Program-made: the position numbers and the translations under genes
From: an uncultured Myxococcales bacterium
Lineage (GTDB): Bacteria > Myxococcota_A > UBA9042 > CAIXZC01
Length of the DNA stretch: 64,000 nt
NCBI GenBank assembly: GCA_903895725.1
Contig: CAITUV010000064.1
Location: 22,678-86,677, forward strand
Direction of reading: 5' to 3'
The notes under the pieces: generated by a model
The model's input: only the letters and a program-made list of their open reading frames with translations
Told to the model about the DNA's origin: nothing
Databases searched by the model: none
Shown: piece by piece, positions 15,214 to 25,400 of the stretch
Layout: each line of letters starts with the position of its first letter
Numbering within the stretch: position 1 is the first letter of the stretch

Positions 15214-16686
15214 TCAGAATACCACGCCGCCGCCCAGCTCGAAGGTAAGCGGGAAGTTCATGTCGAACGACCGGTCGAACGGGGCAAAGTAGGTGGAAAC
15301 CGAAGCTCCCATGTCGAGGAAGAGCTGGTCAGCGAAGAAGAACTGGCTGCCGAGGAACACGTTGACGCCGGCCACGAAGTCGACGGGGAAGCGCTTGACC
15401 GACGAGGAGGGGCAGGTGGTCTCCCGCCCCGGGGAGTCCGAGAGGAAGAACTTGCAGTCCGGATCGCGGCTCACACTGAAAGAGCCCATGTAGTGGAATT
15501 CCGCTCCCGGGACCACATACAGCCTCCACCAGTCGCCCGAGACCGAGAATGCCGGCCCGAGGATGAGGCGGGCCGACGTGAAGCCGGACAGCAGGTCGTC
15601 GAAACGGTCCTTGAGCGAGGAGAACACCTGGAGCTTGCCGACGAGGGCGAAGGACTTGAGGAAGAAGTGCCCGGCCTCGAACGAGAACCCCATGGCGAGC
15701 AGGGGAGAGCGGACCGGCTGGACGAGGTAGAGGAGATTCTCGTACTTGGCGGCAAACAGGAAGCTGTGCCGCTCCTCCACCTTCCTGGGGATGTTCTCGT
15801 AGGGGGTGCAGGCGGCAAACCGGCTCACCGCACGGCTGACCCGTTCCCGGGTGTGCGCCTCGTCCTCTTTGGGGAAGACTTCACGGAGCACGGCGGAGCG
15901 AGCCTGCTTCTCGAAGGCCACGAGCACGAGCTCGACGCCCTCGTCTCCGGAGACGAGCAGGGGGAAGAAGAGGGCATCCAGCTTCAGGTCGGCCAGGAGC
16001 TTGGACGTGCGCTCGACGGTCAGGAGGGGGACCTCTCGCTCGAGACTTTGTCGGAGGTCTTCACAGGCCACGGTGAGCGCCTGTTCGACAGGCTGGGGGT
16101 AGTAGCCTGCGGGAAAACGGCTGGCCGGGGCAAGCAGGAGGGATCGCTTGAGCGCGAGGTGTGCCTGGGCAGCCCTCCCTTCTTCGATGAGAGTTACCCC
16201 GAGCAGGAGCTGGATCTCGGCCATGGCTTCCGGCTCGACCACGTCGTAGTAGATGGCGTCCAGCAGCTCGATGGACCTGGCGAGGTGGGCCTCCGCATCG
16301 GCCTGGCGCAGGTCCCTGTAGAACTCCTTGCCGAGCATGAAGCGTTCCCGGCCGAGGATGACCTTCTCCCGATAGTCGGTACGGCCGGTGATGCGGCTCC
16401 AGAGCTGGGCGGGAGGAATGACGGTGAGGTCTTCCTGGCGGTTGAGCTCCTCTTCGAGCCATCGGTGGACGTTGCGGGCAAAGGGCTCCGATTCCTGCCC
16501 CGAGGCGAACAGGTGGGAGCAGGGGTGATCAAACCGCTTGAGGGGGAGGATGGCCACGGCCTTCTTGCGCCGCAGGGGCATGTCGTCGGCCCGTGCGGCG
16601 GCGGGGGGAAGGAGGCAGACGAGGGTCACGGCCGCGGCGAGGGCAGCGAGGGCGGGGCGGGAGAGGGTGTTTCGATGGGGCGTCAT
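15214..16686 (-). CDS. Exported protein with TPR-like half and beta-barrel-like C-terminus
   Basis: The 490-residue product has a signal peptide ending AAARADD (about 35). A first half (about 40-300) holds a conserved AVAILPLKRF strand and helical, TPR-like material (LGVTLIEEGRAAQAHLALKRSLLLAP). The last 180 residues alternate aromatic and polar residues and end in VF, as outer-membrane beta-barrels do. Similar two-part proteins are common in Myxococcota, but I know of no assigned function. The start is the ATG at 16686, which overlaps the stop of the upstream lipoprotein gene (ATGA). It is the last gene of the lepB run. Confidence 0.8.
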   Translation of the reverse strand: MTPHRNTLSRPALAALAAAVTLVCLLPPAAARADDMPLRRKKAVAILPLKRFDHPCSHLFASGQESEPFARNVHRWLEEELNRQEDLTVIPPAQLWSRITGRTDYREKVILGRERFMLGKEFYRDLRQADAEAHLARSIELLDAIYYDVVEPEAMAEIQLLLGVTLIEEGRAAQAHLALKRSLLLAPASRFPAGYYPQPVEQALTVACEDLRQSLEREVPLLTVERTSKLLADLKLDALFFPLLVSGDEGVELVLVAFEKQARSAVLREVFPKEDEAHTRERVSRAVSRFAACTPYENIPRKVEERHSFLFAAKYENLLYLVQPVRSPLLAMGFSFEAGHFFLKSFALVGKLQVFSSLKDRFDDLLSGFTSARLILGPAFSVSGDWWRLYVVPGAEFHYMGSFSVSRDPDCKFFLSDSPGRETTCPSSSVKRFPVDFVAGVNVFLGSQFFFADQLFLDMGASVSTYFAPFDRSFDMNFPLTFELGGGVVF

Positions 16687-17231
16687 GGTTCGGGGCACCC
16701 CAGGTCGAAGCCTTCCACGTGGATGTCTCCGCCATCGCCCGTCCTGACGAGGACGACCGGGACGGGCTTCTCCTGCCCGACGATGGTGCCCTCCAGTGCC
16801 TCTTCCCCTTCCCGGTCGCCCAGGATGAGATCCACGGCCAGCGAATCATCCCCTTCCCCGAGGACGGAGAACATGAGATGCCCGTCCCGGAACTCGGCGC
16901 TCTCGAGATATCGGCATGCTTCGACGGTATGGAACAGTTCGTCGCTGTAGAGGAGCAGCACGCCGGCCACGTCTTTCCCGTACTGCCCGGCGGCCAGGCG
17001 GAAGCGGACCGGCACGTCTGCGGAGAGGGGGCCGGCGGACACGGCAGCGACCTCGACCGGGGTCTGCCACAGGCCGGACACGTCGTCTCCGTCGGCGCAA
17101 CCGGCGGTGAGGGCGGCCAGAACCAGGAGGATGGCCGGCCAACGGCACCAGCGGGGGCCGAAGGGTGCGGGCCGACAGCTGCGACCGGTACCGGGTAGCG
17201 CCGGTCGATGCGGTCCGTCGACTACTTGCAC
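16683..17231 (-). CDS. Small lipoprotein of unknown function
   Basis: The 182-residue frame begins at a GTG (17231) inside the 3' end of the AMMECR1 gene (10-nt overlap) with GGAAGG upstream. A hydrophobic signal (AILLVLAALTAGC) ends in a clear lipobox, so the mature protein has about 140 residues. It is a beta-rich domain with two further Cys (EACRYLES, DLGCPEP near the end). No family is recognised. Its stop is fused to the next gene's start (ATGA), so the two are translationally coupled and may work together in the envelope. Confidence 0.75.
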   Translation of the reverse strand: MQVVDGPHRPALPGTGRSCRPAPFGPRWCRWPAILLVLAALTAGCADGDDVSGLWQTPVEVAAVSAGPLSADVPVRFRLAAGQYGKDVAGVLLLYSDELFHTVEACRYLESAEFRDGHLMFSVLGEGDDSLAVDLILGDREGEEALEGTIVGQEKPVPVVLVRTGDGGDIHVEGFDLGCPEP

Positions 17232-17809
17232 GTCACCTTCCCTCCTTCCAGGTCCGACTCGGAGAACACCTCGGCGCTGAACCGCTCGATGGTGGCCCCG
17301 TTGCGCCAGGCATCGTCGGGAAGGCCGGCCTTCTCGCAGGTGCGGCAGAGGAATTCGTCGCGGTCCCAGCCGTACTCGACCGCGACCTGGGGGAGCAGCA
17401 CCCCCGAGGCGTACCCCCGGGAGATGTAGAGCCCGTGCACGCCGACGACGATCTCGTCGATGCTCTGGACTTCGACGAGGGGCGTGAGTGCGGAGATCTC
17501 GAGCTCCAGTCCGTCAAGCTCGGCCGAAGAGACGGGGCGGAACCGGGGATCATGGAAGGCTGCCGAGAGTGCCATTTCGCGGACTACCCGGTGGAGCGGC
17601 TCCCGGGCACGGAACGTCCCGATGCACCCGCGCAGGCGGCCGCGAAGATGCAGGGTCACGAACGCGCCGCGGGGGATCTGCAGACCGGGAAAGGCAGTGG
17701 GATCGGGGTCCGGCCGCTGTGCCGCGCCGGCCAGCCGGTTCTCCAGGACAGCCCGTGCATGGACCAGCAGCTCCCTGCGTTCAGGAACGGTCAGCGGCTG
17801 TATCTCCAT
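17222..17809 (-). CDS. AMMECR1-domain (AmmeMemoRadiSam system A) protein
   Basis: The 195-residue protein covers the AMMECR1 fold: GAFVTLHLRGRLRGCIGTF contains the invariant RGCIG motif, and ISALTPLVEV and QVAVEYGWDRDEFLCRTC match later conserved parts. Family members often sit with a Memo-like and a radical-SAM protein (the AmmeMemoRadiSam system), but neither partner is in the window. The biochemical role is not settled. The gene lies 77 bp after the NUDIX gene and overlaps the following lipoprotein gene. Confidence 0.9.
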   Translation of the reverse strand: MEIQPLTVPERRELLVHARAVLENRLAGAAQRPDPDPTAFPGLQIPRGAFVTLHLRGRLRGCIGTFRAREPLHRVVREMALSAAFHDPRFRPVSSAELDGLELEISALTPLVEVQSIDEIVVGVHGLYISRGYASGVLLPQVAVEYGWDRDEFLCRTCEKAGLPDDAWRNGATIERFSAEVFSESDLEGGKVTCK

Positions 17810-17886
17810 GGCAACACCCCGTTTTCACCCGTTGGATGCGACTATACCTCAGGGCCGTGGGAATGCGCAATGCGCCCGTTCGATGC

Positions 17887-18351
17887 TCACGGGCGGCGTG
17901 CGGCGAGCCAGTCTGCGACGATGTCCGCATGGTCGAAGGCCATGTCGGGGGGCAGGCGGGAAGGGTCGACGGCGATCACGTCCGCGGCATCGTCACCTGC
18001 GGTCGGGGTGCCGGACGCGTTGGCCAGAAACACCGTCGTGATGGTGTGGACCCGGTGATCGCGCCTGGGGTCGGAGTAGGTGTGAAACTGACGGACGAGC
18101 TGCACGTCGAGGCCGGTCTCTTCCCGGGCTTCCCGGACGGCGGCGGCTTCGAGGGTCTCGCCGTAGTCGACGAAGCCGCCGGGAAGCGCCCAGCCCGGGG
18201 GGGGATTTCGACGGCGCACGAGCAGGATCCGGGAGTCGGGCATCTGGATGATCAGGTCCACGGTGGGGACCGGGTTGCGGCGAAGCTTGTCCGGGTGGAT
18301 GTCCACCGGGCCGACCGGGGTGGAGGGGTTCTTGTCGGTGGGGATGCTCAT
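17887..18351 (-). CDS. NUDIX hydrolase
   Basis: The 154-residue protein has a complete Nudix box (GGFVDYGETLEAAAV followed by REAREETGLDV), with the Glu residues that bind the metal. VDLIIQMPDSRILLVRRRNPP upstream resembles the ADP-ribose pyrophosphatase/MutT group. The substrate cannot be told. It starts 24 bp after the lepB stop and is probably in the same transcript. Confidence 0.9.
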   Translation of the reverse strand: MSIPTDKNPSTPVGPVDIHPDKLRRNPVPTVDLIIQMPDSRILLVRRRNPPPGWALPGGFVDYGETLEAAAVREAREETGLDVQLVRQFHTYSDPRRDHRVHTITTVFLANASGTPTAGDDAADVIAVDPSRLPPDMAFDHADIVADWLAARRP

Positions 18352-18375
18352 GGCGGAGTCCTTGCGGTCGCTGCC

Positions 18376-19200
18376 TCAGTCCACGACGGAGAAGAGCCGG
18401 CTCTTGTCCTCGGCCCACCAGACGAGCACGGCCCGCCCCTTGAGCAGGCCCACGGGTACGGTCTGGATGTCGGGATTCGGGCGGAACTGCGGGGTGAACT
18501 GGTCGGTTACGTCGCGGGTCCAGAAGCGACCGTCGGCGGAGTTGTCGCGGTTGTCCCCCATGACGAAGACGCGGTCCTCGGGGACGACGAACTCCTGGGG
18601 GTCCATGCCGGGAAGAGTCCTGGGCCATTCGCCGTACTGGAACTCCCCCTCGGGGCAATGCTGGGTGGTGAACTCGTGGCTGCCCATCTCCTCCTTCTGC
18701 TGAACGCACTGGGAGCATGGGCGGTTCTCGGAATTTCCACCGCAGTCATGAAGGCCCGGCTGCCGGATGGTAGCCACCGCCTCGCCGTTGATGAGCAGAC
18801 GATTTCCCTCCAGGCGGACGCGATCGCCCGGGAGGCCGACCACCCGCTTGATGAAGTCCTTGCCGTAGTCGTGGTGCCCCTTGACGGGGAACGGGAAGAC
18901 CACGATGTCCCCGCGGTCAGGGAGGCTCCAGCGCACCAGGTAGTCCGAGGTGAACGGTAGCTTGATCCCGTAAGCGGACTTGGACACGAAGATGTGGTCG
19001 CCGATCTGGAGCGTGGGGATCATGCTTCCCGTGGGAATCTGGAACGGCTCAAACAGGAAGCTGCGGATGAGCAGGGCCACACCGACGGCCCAGGCGATCG
19101 ATTCGGCATACTGCCGGAAGGTGCCCTTCGGCTTCTTCGGACGGTCCCGGAATCGTTTCCACCACTCTCGAAGCATCCCTTGAACCTGCTTGCCGTTCAT
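18376..19200 (-). CDS. lepB: Signal peptidase I
   Basis: The 274-residue membrane protease removes signal peptides from exported proteins. One N-terminal helix (about 34-52, AWAVGVALLIRSFLF) precedes box B with the catalytic Ser (PTGSMIPTL). The box D Lys is in DFIKRVVGLPGD, and box E is VFVMGDNRDNS. A Cys-rich insertion (HDCGGNSENRPCSQC, later QHCPEGE) lies between boxes D and E, unlike E. coli LepB. The ATG at 19200 is chosen because the 125-residue upstream extension looks non-coding. It heads the lepB-NUDIX-AMMECR1-lipoprotein-OMP run. Confidence 0.93.
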   Translation of the reverse strand: MNGKQVQGMLREWWKRFRDRPKKPKGTFRQYAESIAWAVGVALLIRSFLFEPFQIPTGSMIPTLQIGDHIFVSKSAYGIKLPFTSDYLVRWSLPDRGDIVVFPFPVKGHHDYGKDFIKRVVGLPGDRVRLEGNRLLINGEAVATIRQPGLHDCGGNSENRPCSQCVQQKEEMGSHEFTTQHCPEGEFQYGEWPRTLPGMDPQEFVVPEDRVFVMGDNRDNSADGRFWTRDVTDQFTPQFRPNPDIQTVPVGLLKGRAVLVWWAEDKSRLFSVVD

Positions 19201-19265
19201 CCGCCCCGGACCGAACTCCGAGGTCACGCTCACCGGCACGGCATGCCTTGGCAAGACGTGGGGGG

Positions 19266-19294
19266 ACAATACCCCCGGGTGGACCGGAATGCAA
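19266..19294 (-). promoter_or_regulatory. Candidate promoter for the lepB run
   Basis: Minus-strand TTGCAT (19289-19294) and TATTGT (19266-19271) are 17 bp apart, 65 bp before the lepB ATG. Confidence 0.4.
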
Positions 19295-19351
19295 AAGGTT
19301 TGACATCCCGCGTGCGCTCGGGGCGCGTTGCGCGGCTCCCGCACAACGTTC

Positions 19352-19381
19352 TTGCGGGCGGCGGGCAACGTGCGGTATGAT
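19352..19381 (+). promoter_or_regulatory. Candidate promoter for the giant MopE-like gene
   Basis: TTGCGG (19352-19357) and TATGAT (19376-19381) are 18 bp apart in the divergent region between lepB and the giant gene, leaving an untranslated leader of about 85 nt. Confidence 0.4.
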
Positions 19382-19474
19382 CGTGCATCGTGGCAGTGGC
19401 GTTTTCGGCTTATTTCTCCGTCTGCAGAGAGTTGCGAAGGCGGTAGGGGTTTGTCAATTCGTTGGGGGGACGTG

Positions 19475-22400
19475 ATGAAGAAGGAAACGAGCGGGCAGAT
19501 GTCATGTGGAAGGCTGGTGGCGATGGCCATGCTGACGGCCTGGAGCCTTCTCGGGTGCGGGCCGGGCAAGGACAAGGACCAGTGGGGAGAGGATGACCTG
19601 CCCGATGCGGTCGTGCCGGACGGCCCGACGGATGCTTCCTGGCCCGACGGAACGCTTCACGACGGGACCTGGCCGGACATGGAAGACTCCAAGGTGGACA
19701 TGAAGCCCCGCAAGGATGTCAAGGACCAGTGGACGGCCGAGGTCGAGGACCGGGTCGAAGAGGACCGGGTCGAGGACGGGCAGCTTCCGGGGGATGGGCA
19801 GACCACCGACGGAGAGACGGAGCTGACCGATGCGATGACGCCGGATTCGCTCGATGCGGAAGACGGGCAGGGAGGCGAGTGGGGCTGGGACTACCAGATG
19901 GAGTGCGACGACGTGCCCTACCTCACCGATGGTCCGCACAAGCCCGAGGTCACCGATGCGGGCAGCATGGACTGGGAATACCAGATGGACTGCGGCGAGG
20001 TCCCCTACCTGACGGATTCGTGGGGCTGGGGCGACGGAGCGGGCGGAGATGGCGGCGGCCCCATCGAGCCCCCGTGCAAGTGGGGTGGCGAGTGTGCCTG
20101 CGATACGGATGCCGACTGCGTGCCGGGCTGGCTCTGCACGCTGCTCCCCTCTCCGCCCTGGGTTCCGGGGGCGTGGGTTTGCGTGTACGCGGTCGAGACG
20201 ATGTGCATGCCGTGCAACGACGATGCGGATTGCGTCAACGAGTTTGGCGTGAAAGTGGGCGAGTGCCGTGACCTGGGCGGTCCGGGGAAGAGCTGCGTGG
20301 TGCCCTGTGACGAGGAGGAGGACTGCCCGATGACGTCGAGCTGCCAGGAGGATCCGATGGGAAGCTACCCGTCGGCCTGCCTCCCGTCCGGGGACTGCTG
20401 GTGCTCTCCGCTGGCCGAGGAGATGGGGGCCTGGAGCACCTGCGCCGAGAGCCCGGTACCGGGGCAGTGCGACTCCATCGTGGAATGCACGTCGGGCGGG
20501 CTGTCCGAGTGCTCGGTTCCGGATGCGGAAATGGAATCGTGCGACGGAAAGGATAACGACTGCGACGGCCTGGTGGACGAGGCCGATGCGGTGGGGTGCA
20601 AGCTGTGGATGCTCGACGGGGACGGAGACGGGTTCGGCGGCACGGGGGTGGCGTGCCTGTGCGAGAAGCTGCCCGGCTACACCAAGAAGGGCGGGGACTG
20701 CGATGACGGGAACGCCGCGATCAATCCGAAGGCCAAGGAAGCCTGCAACGGCATCGACGACAACTGCGACATGACAGCGGACGAGGGATACCCCGATTTT
20801 GACGGGGACTCGATCGCGGACTGCGTGGATGGCGACATCGACGGGGACGGCGTGCCCAACGACAAGGATCTCTGCCCGCTGGACCCGCAGTGGGGGCTGA
20901 CGGCCCCGGACTCGGATGGCGACAAGATCCCCGACTGCCAGGATGGGGATGACGACGGGGACGGCGTGCCGGACGATCTCGACTGTGCGCCGGACGATCC
21001 CTCGATCTACCCTGGAGCCAAGGAGAAGTGCAACGCGCTGGACGATGACTGCGACGGCGAGATCGACCCTGCCAACGCAGCGGGCTGCCTGCCGCACTAT
21101 CCGGACGGCGACGGCGACGGTTTCGGCGCCGGCATGGACTGGAAGTGCCTGTGCATTCCCCTCTGGCCCTACCAGGCCACGGCCGCAGGCGACTGCAACG
21201 ACAAGGACCCGGCGGTGAGCCCGGGGGCGGTCGAGAGCTGCAACGCCAAGGACGACGACTGCGACGGGAAGACCGACGAGGAAGGGGCCAAGGGGTGCAA
21301 GGACTGGTACGTGGACGGCGACGGAGACGGCGTCGGCGGTGTGGCCTCCAAGTGTCTGTGCGGGCCGGTCTACCCGTACAAGGCCCCGTACGGAGGGGAC
21401 TGCAACGATTCGGACCCGGCGATCAACCTCTGGTCGGCCGAGGAGTGTGACGGGCTCGACAACGACTGCGACGGGGAGGTGGACGAAGCCGGGGCCGAGG
21501 GCTGCTCGGTGTTCTATCAGGATCTCGACGGCGACGGCTGGGGCACGAACCTGCCCATGGACTGCCTGTGCAAGCCCAAGGCACCGCTTTCTGCCGCGCA
21601 GCCGGGTGACTGTGACGACAACAACAAGAAGATCTATCCGGGGGCACCGGAGATCTGCAACGGTATCGACGACAACTGCAACTACGTCAAGGACGAGGCC
21701 GGTGCGGTATCGTGTGTGACCTACTACTTTGACGGGGATTCCGACGGGTACGGGGTTAAGACCGTGTCGAAGTGCGTGTGTGCGCCCTATGGCTCCTACA
21801 AGGCGAAGGTGGCGGGCGACTGCAACGATGACAACGGTGCGATCAGCCCGGCGGCAACCGAAGTGTGCGACGGCAAGGACAACAACTGCGACAACCTGAC
21901 CGACATGTTCCCGGACAAGCCGTGCGTGGTCATGGGGCCGTTCGGGGAGTGCTGGGGCATCCTGAAGTGCACCGATGAGGGCTTCAACGTCTGCAGCGCC
22001 GGGACGGCGGGCAGCGAGACGTGCGACGGGCTCGACAACGACTGCAACGGCCTGGCGGACGACGGCCCCGACGGCGGAACGCTGGTGGGTGCCTGTTACC
22101 CGGACGACGATGTGACCATGGGAGTGGGTCCGTGCAAGGCGGGAACCCGGGTCTGCATGAAGGGGGGCTGGAGCGACTGTGAAGGGTACGTCATCCCGGC
22201 CACGGAGAAGTGCGACGGCGTGGACAACGACTGTGACGGGAAGGCCGACGACGATTTCGAGGCCGGCAAGGAGTGTGTGGCCGGCATCGGGCAGTGTGCG
22301 GCACCGGGCATCATGACGTGCACGGCGGACGGGCTCAAGGCGGTCTGCGTGGGGCCGGTGGGCGAGCCCAAGCCGGAGACCTGCGATGGCCTGGACAACG

Positions 22401-25400
22401 ATTGCGACGGCACCACGGACGAGGGCTATGTCAACACCGACAAGGACAAGGAGGCCGACTGCATCGACCCGGACGACGACAATGACGGGATCATGGATGC
22501 GGCGGACAACTGCCCGCTGGTGAAGAACTCGGCGCAGCTCGACCTGGACAAGGACGGGAAGGGTAACGAGTGCGACGACGACGACGATGCCGACGGCACG
22601 CCCGACGTCAAGGACTGCCAGCCGCTCAACCCGGCGGCCTATCCCGGGGCACCGGAAGTGTGCAACGGCCTGGACGACGACTGCGACTCGCTGGTGGATG
22701 ACGGATTCCCGGACACGGACGGGGACGGGACGGTGGATTGCACCGATCTGGACGACGACAACGACGGCATCGAGGACAACTCGGACAACTGCCCGCTGGC
22801 CCCCAATTGGCTGCAGCTCGACTACGACCAGGACGGCAAGGGGGATGCCTGCGACGCGGATGACGATGCGGACGGGTACGAGGACAAGATCGACTGTGCG
22901 CCGCTCAATGCCCTGATCCACCCGGATGCAGTGGAGAAGTGCGACGGCATCGACAACAACTGCGACGGGAAGATCGACGAGCTGTGGCCGGACACGGACA
23001 AGGACGGAGTGCACGACTGCGGAGACGACGACGACGACAACGACGGCATCCTGGATGTGGCGGACAACTGCCCGCTGGTGCCCAACCCCGACCAGGCGGA
23101 TGCCGAAAAGGACGGCTTCGGAAACGCCTGTGACGACGACGACGACAACGACGGCCTGAGCGACCTGCTGGACAACTGCCCCACCGTGGTGAACCAGAAC
23201 CAGAAGAACACGGACGGGGATTCCATGGGCGACGCGTGCGACCCGGATGACGACAATGACGGTACGCCCGATTTCAAGGACAACTGCCCGCTTGCCCCCA
23301 ACCCGGACCAGAAGGACACGGACCTCGACGGCTTCGGAAACGCCTGCGATACCGACGATGACAACGATGGGCTCGCGGACCCGACCGACAACTGCCCCGA
23401 GGTGGTCAATCCCCAGCAGACCGACCTGGACAAGGACGGCCTCGGAGACCAGTGCGACTCCGACATGGACGGGGACGGCGTGGCCAACACCAAGGACAAC
23501 TGCCCGGGAACGCCCAATGCGGACCAGAAAGACGCCAACAAGGACGGCGTGGGCGATGCCTGCACTGGCGACGACGACGGCGATGGGTTGCTCGACGTGG
23601 TGGACAACTGCCCCGAGGACTACAACCCGGACCAGGCCAACTTCGACAAGGATGGCCAGGGGGATGCGTGCGACCCGGACGACGACAATGACGGCACGAA
23701 CGACACGAGCGACAACTGCCCGCTGACTTTCAACCCGCTCCAGGAGGACACGGACAAGGACAAAGTCGGCGATCTGTGCGACTGGGACGACGACAACGAC
23801 GGGCTGGCGGACAAGTCGGACAATTGCCAGTACGTGGCCAACGCGGACCAGGTCAACAGCGACAACGACCCGAGCGGCGACGCGTGCGACGACAACGATG
23901 ACAACGACCCGCAGCCCGACGCCAACGACTGCCAGCCCACCAACCCGCTGGTCTACCCAGGGGCCGCAGAATCGTGCGACGGCAAGGACCAGAACTGCGA
24001 CGGAGTGGCCGACGAGGGGTTCAAGGATACTGACTCGGACGGCATGAAGGACTGCGTGGACAGCGACGACGACAACGACGGCACTCCGGATGCTGCCGAC
24101 TGTGCTCCGCTGGATGCCTCCATCTTCCCCAACCAGGTCGAGAGCTGCAACGGCAAGGACGACGACTGCGACGGGGTCAAGGACGACGGCTTCCCGGACT
24201 TCGACGGCGACGGGAGCCGCGACTGCGTGGACCCGGACGACGACAACGACTCCGACCCGGACACCACCGACTGCGCTCCGCAGGACGCCAGCATCGGCAA
24301 GACCATCAAGGAGTCGTGCGACGGCAAGGACAACGACTGCGACAACGTCGTGGACGAAGGCTTCCCGGATACCGATTCCGACACGATCAAGGACTGCCTC
24401 GACTCGGATGACGACAACGACTCCGACCTGGATGCAACCGACTGTGCGCCGCTCGACGCCAAGATCAACCAGTGGGCGCTGGAGGCATGCGACGGCAAGG
24501 ACAACAACTGCAACGGGGTCGTGGACGAGGGTTTCCCCGACTTCGACGGCGACAAGTCCAAGGACTGCGTGGACGATGACGACGATGCGGACAAGGACCC
24601 CGACTTCAGCGACTGCCAGCCGCTCAACCCCGAGGTCGGCAACACGGTCAAGGAGAAGTGCAACGGCATCGACGAGGACTGCGACGGCCTCGCGGACGAC
24701 GGCTTCCCGGACTACGACGGTGACAAGACCGCGGACTGCCAGGACACGGACGACGACAACGACGGTACCCTCGATGGCCTCGACTGCGCTCCGCTTGACG
24801 CCACCATCTACCCCGGGGCCATGGAAGGGTGCAACGGCAAGGACGACGACTGCGACGGCCAGACCGACGAGGCCTACCTCGATACCGACCTGGACGGAAA
24901 GGCCGACTGCATCGATACCGACGACGACAACGACAAGGACCCCGACACGACCGACTGCGAGCCGTATGACCCGGCCATCGGACACACCATCAAGGAAGTC
25001 TGCAACGGCAAGGACGACGACTGCGACGCCGTCGCGGACGAGGGCTTCCCGGACACTGACTCCGACGGTCTGAAGGACTGCCTCGACCCGGATGACGACG
25101 GGGATCTGACGCCGGACGGGGCCGACTGCGCCCCGCTCGACAAGGCCGCATACCCCGGCGCACCCGAGATCTGCGACGGCAAGGACAACAACTGCGACAA
25201 GGCCACGGACGAAGGCTTCGACGATACCGATGCCGACGCCAAGGCCGATTGCGTGGACACCGACGACGACAATGACAAGGACCCGGACACGACCGACTGC
25301 GCCCCGCTCGACAAGACCATCGGACATGGTCTACCCGAGGCCTGCAACGGCAAGGACGACGACTGCGACTTTGCGGTCGACGAGGGCTTCCCGGACTACG

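Noticed and set aside
19502..25327. A 1941-residue open frame antisense to the giant lipoprotein gene (and a 549-residue one at 25331-26980)
   Set aside because: The sense repeats use GAC, GAT and GGC codons whose reverse complements are not stops, so long antisense frames are expected. The product is low-complexity Val/Arg repeats with no start context or motif.
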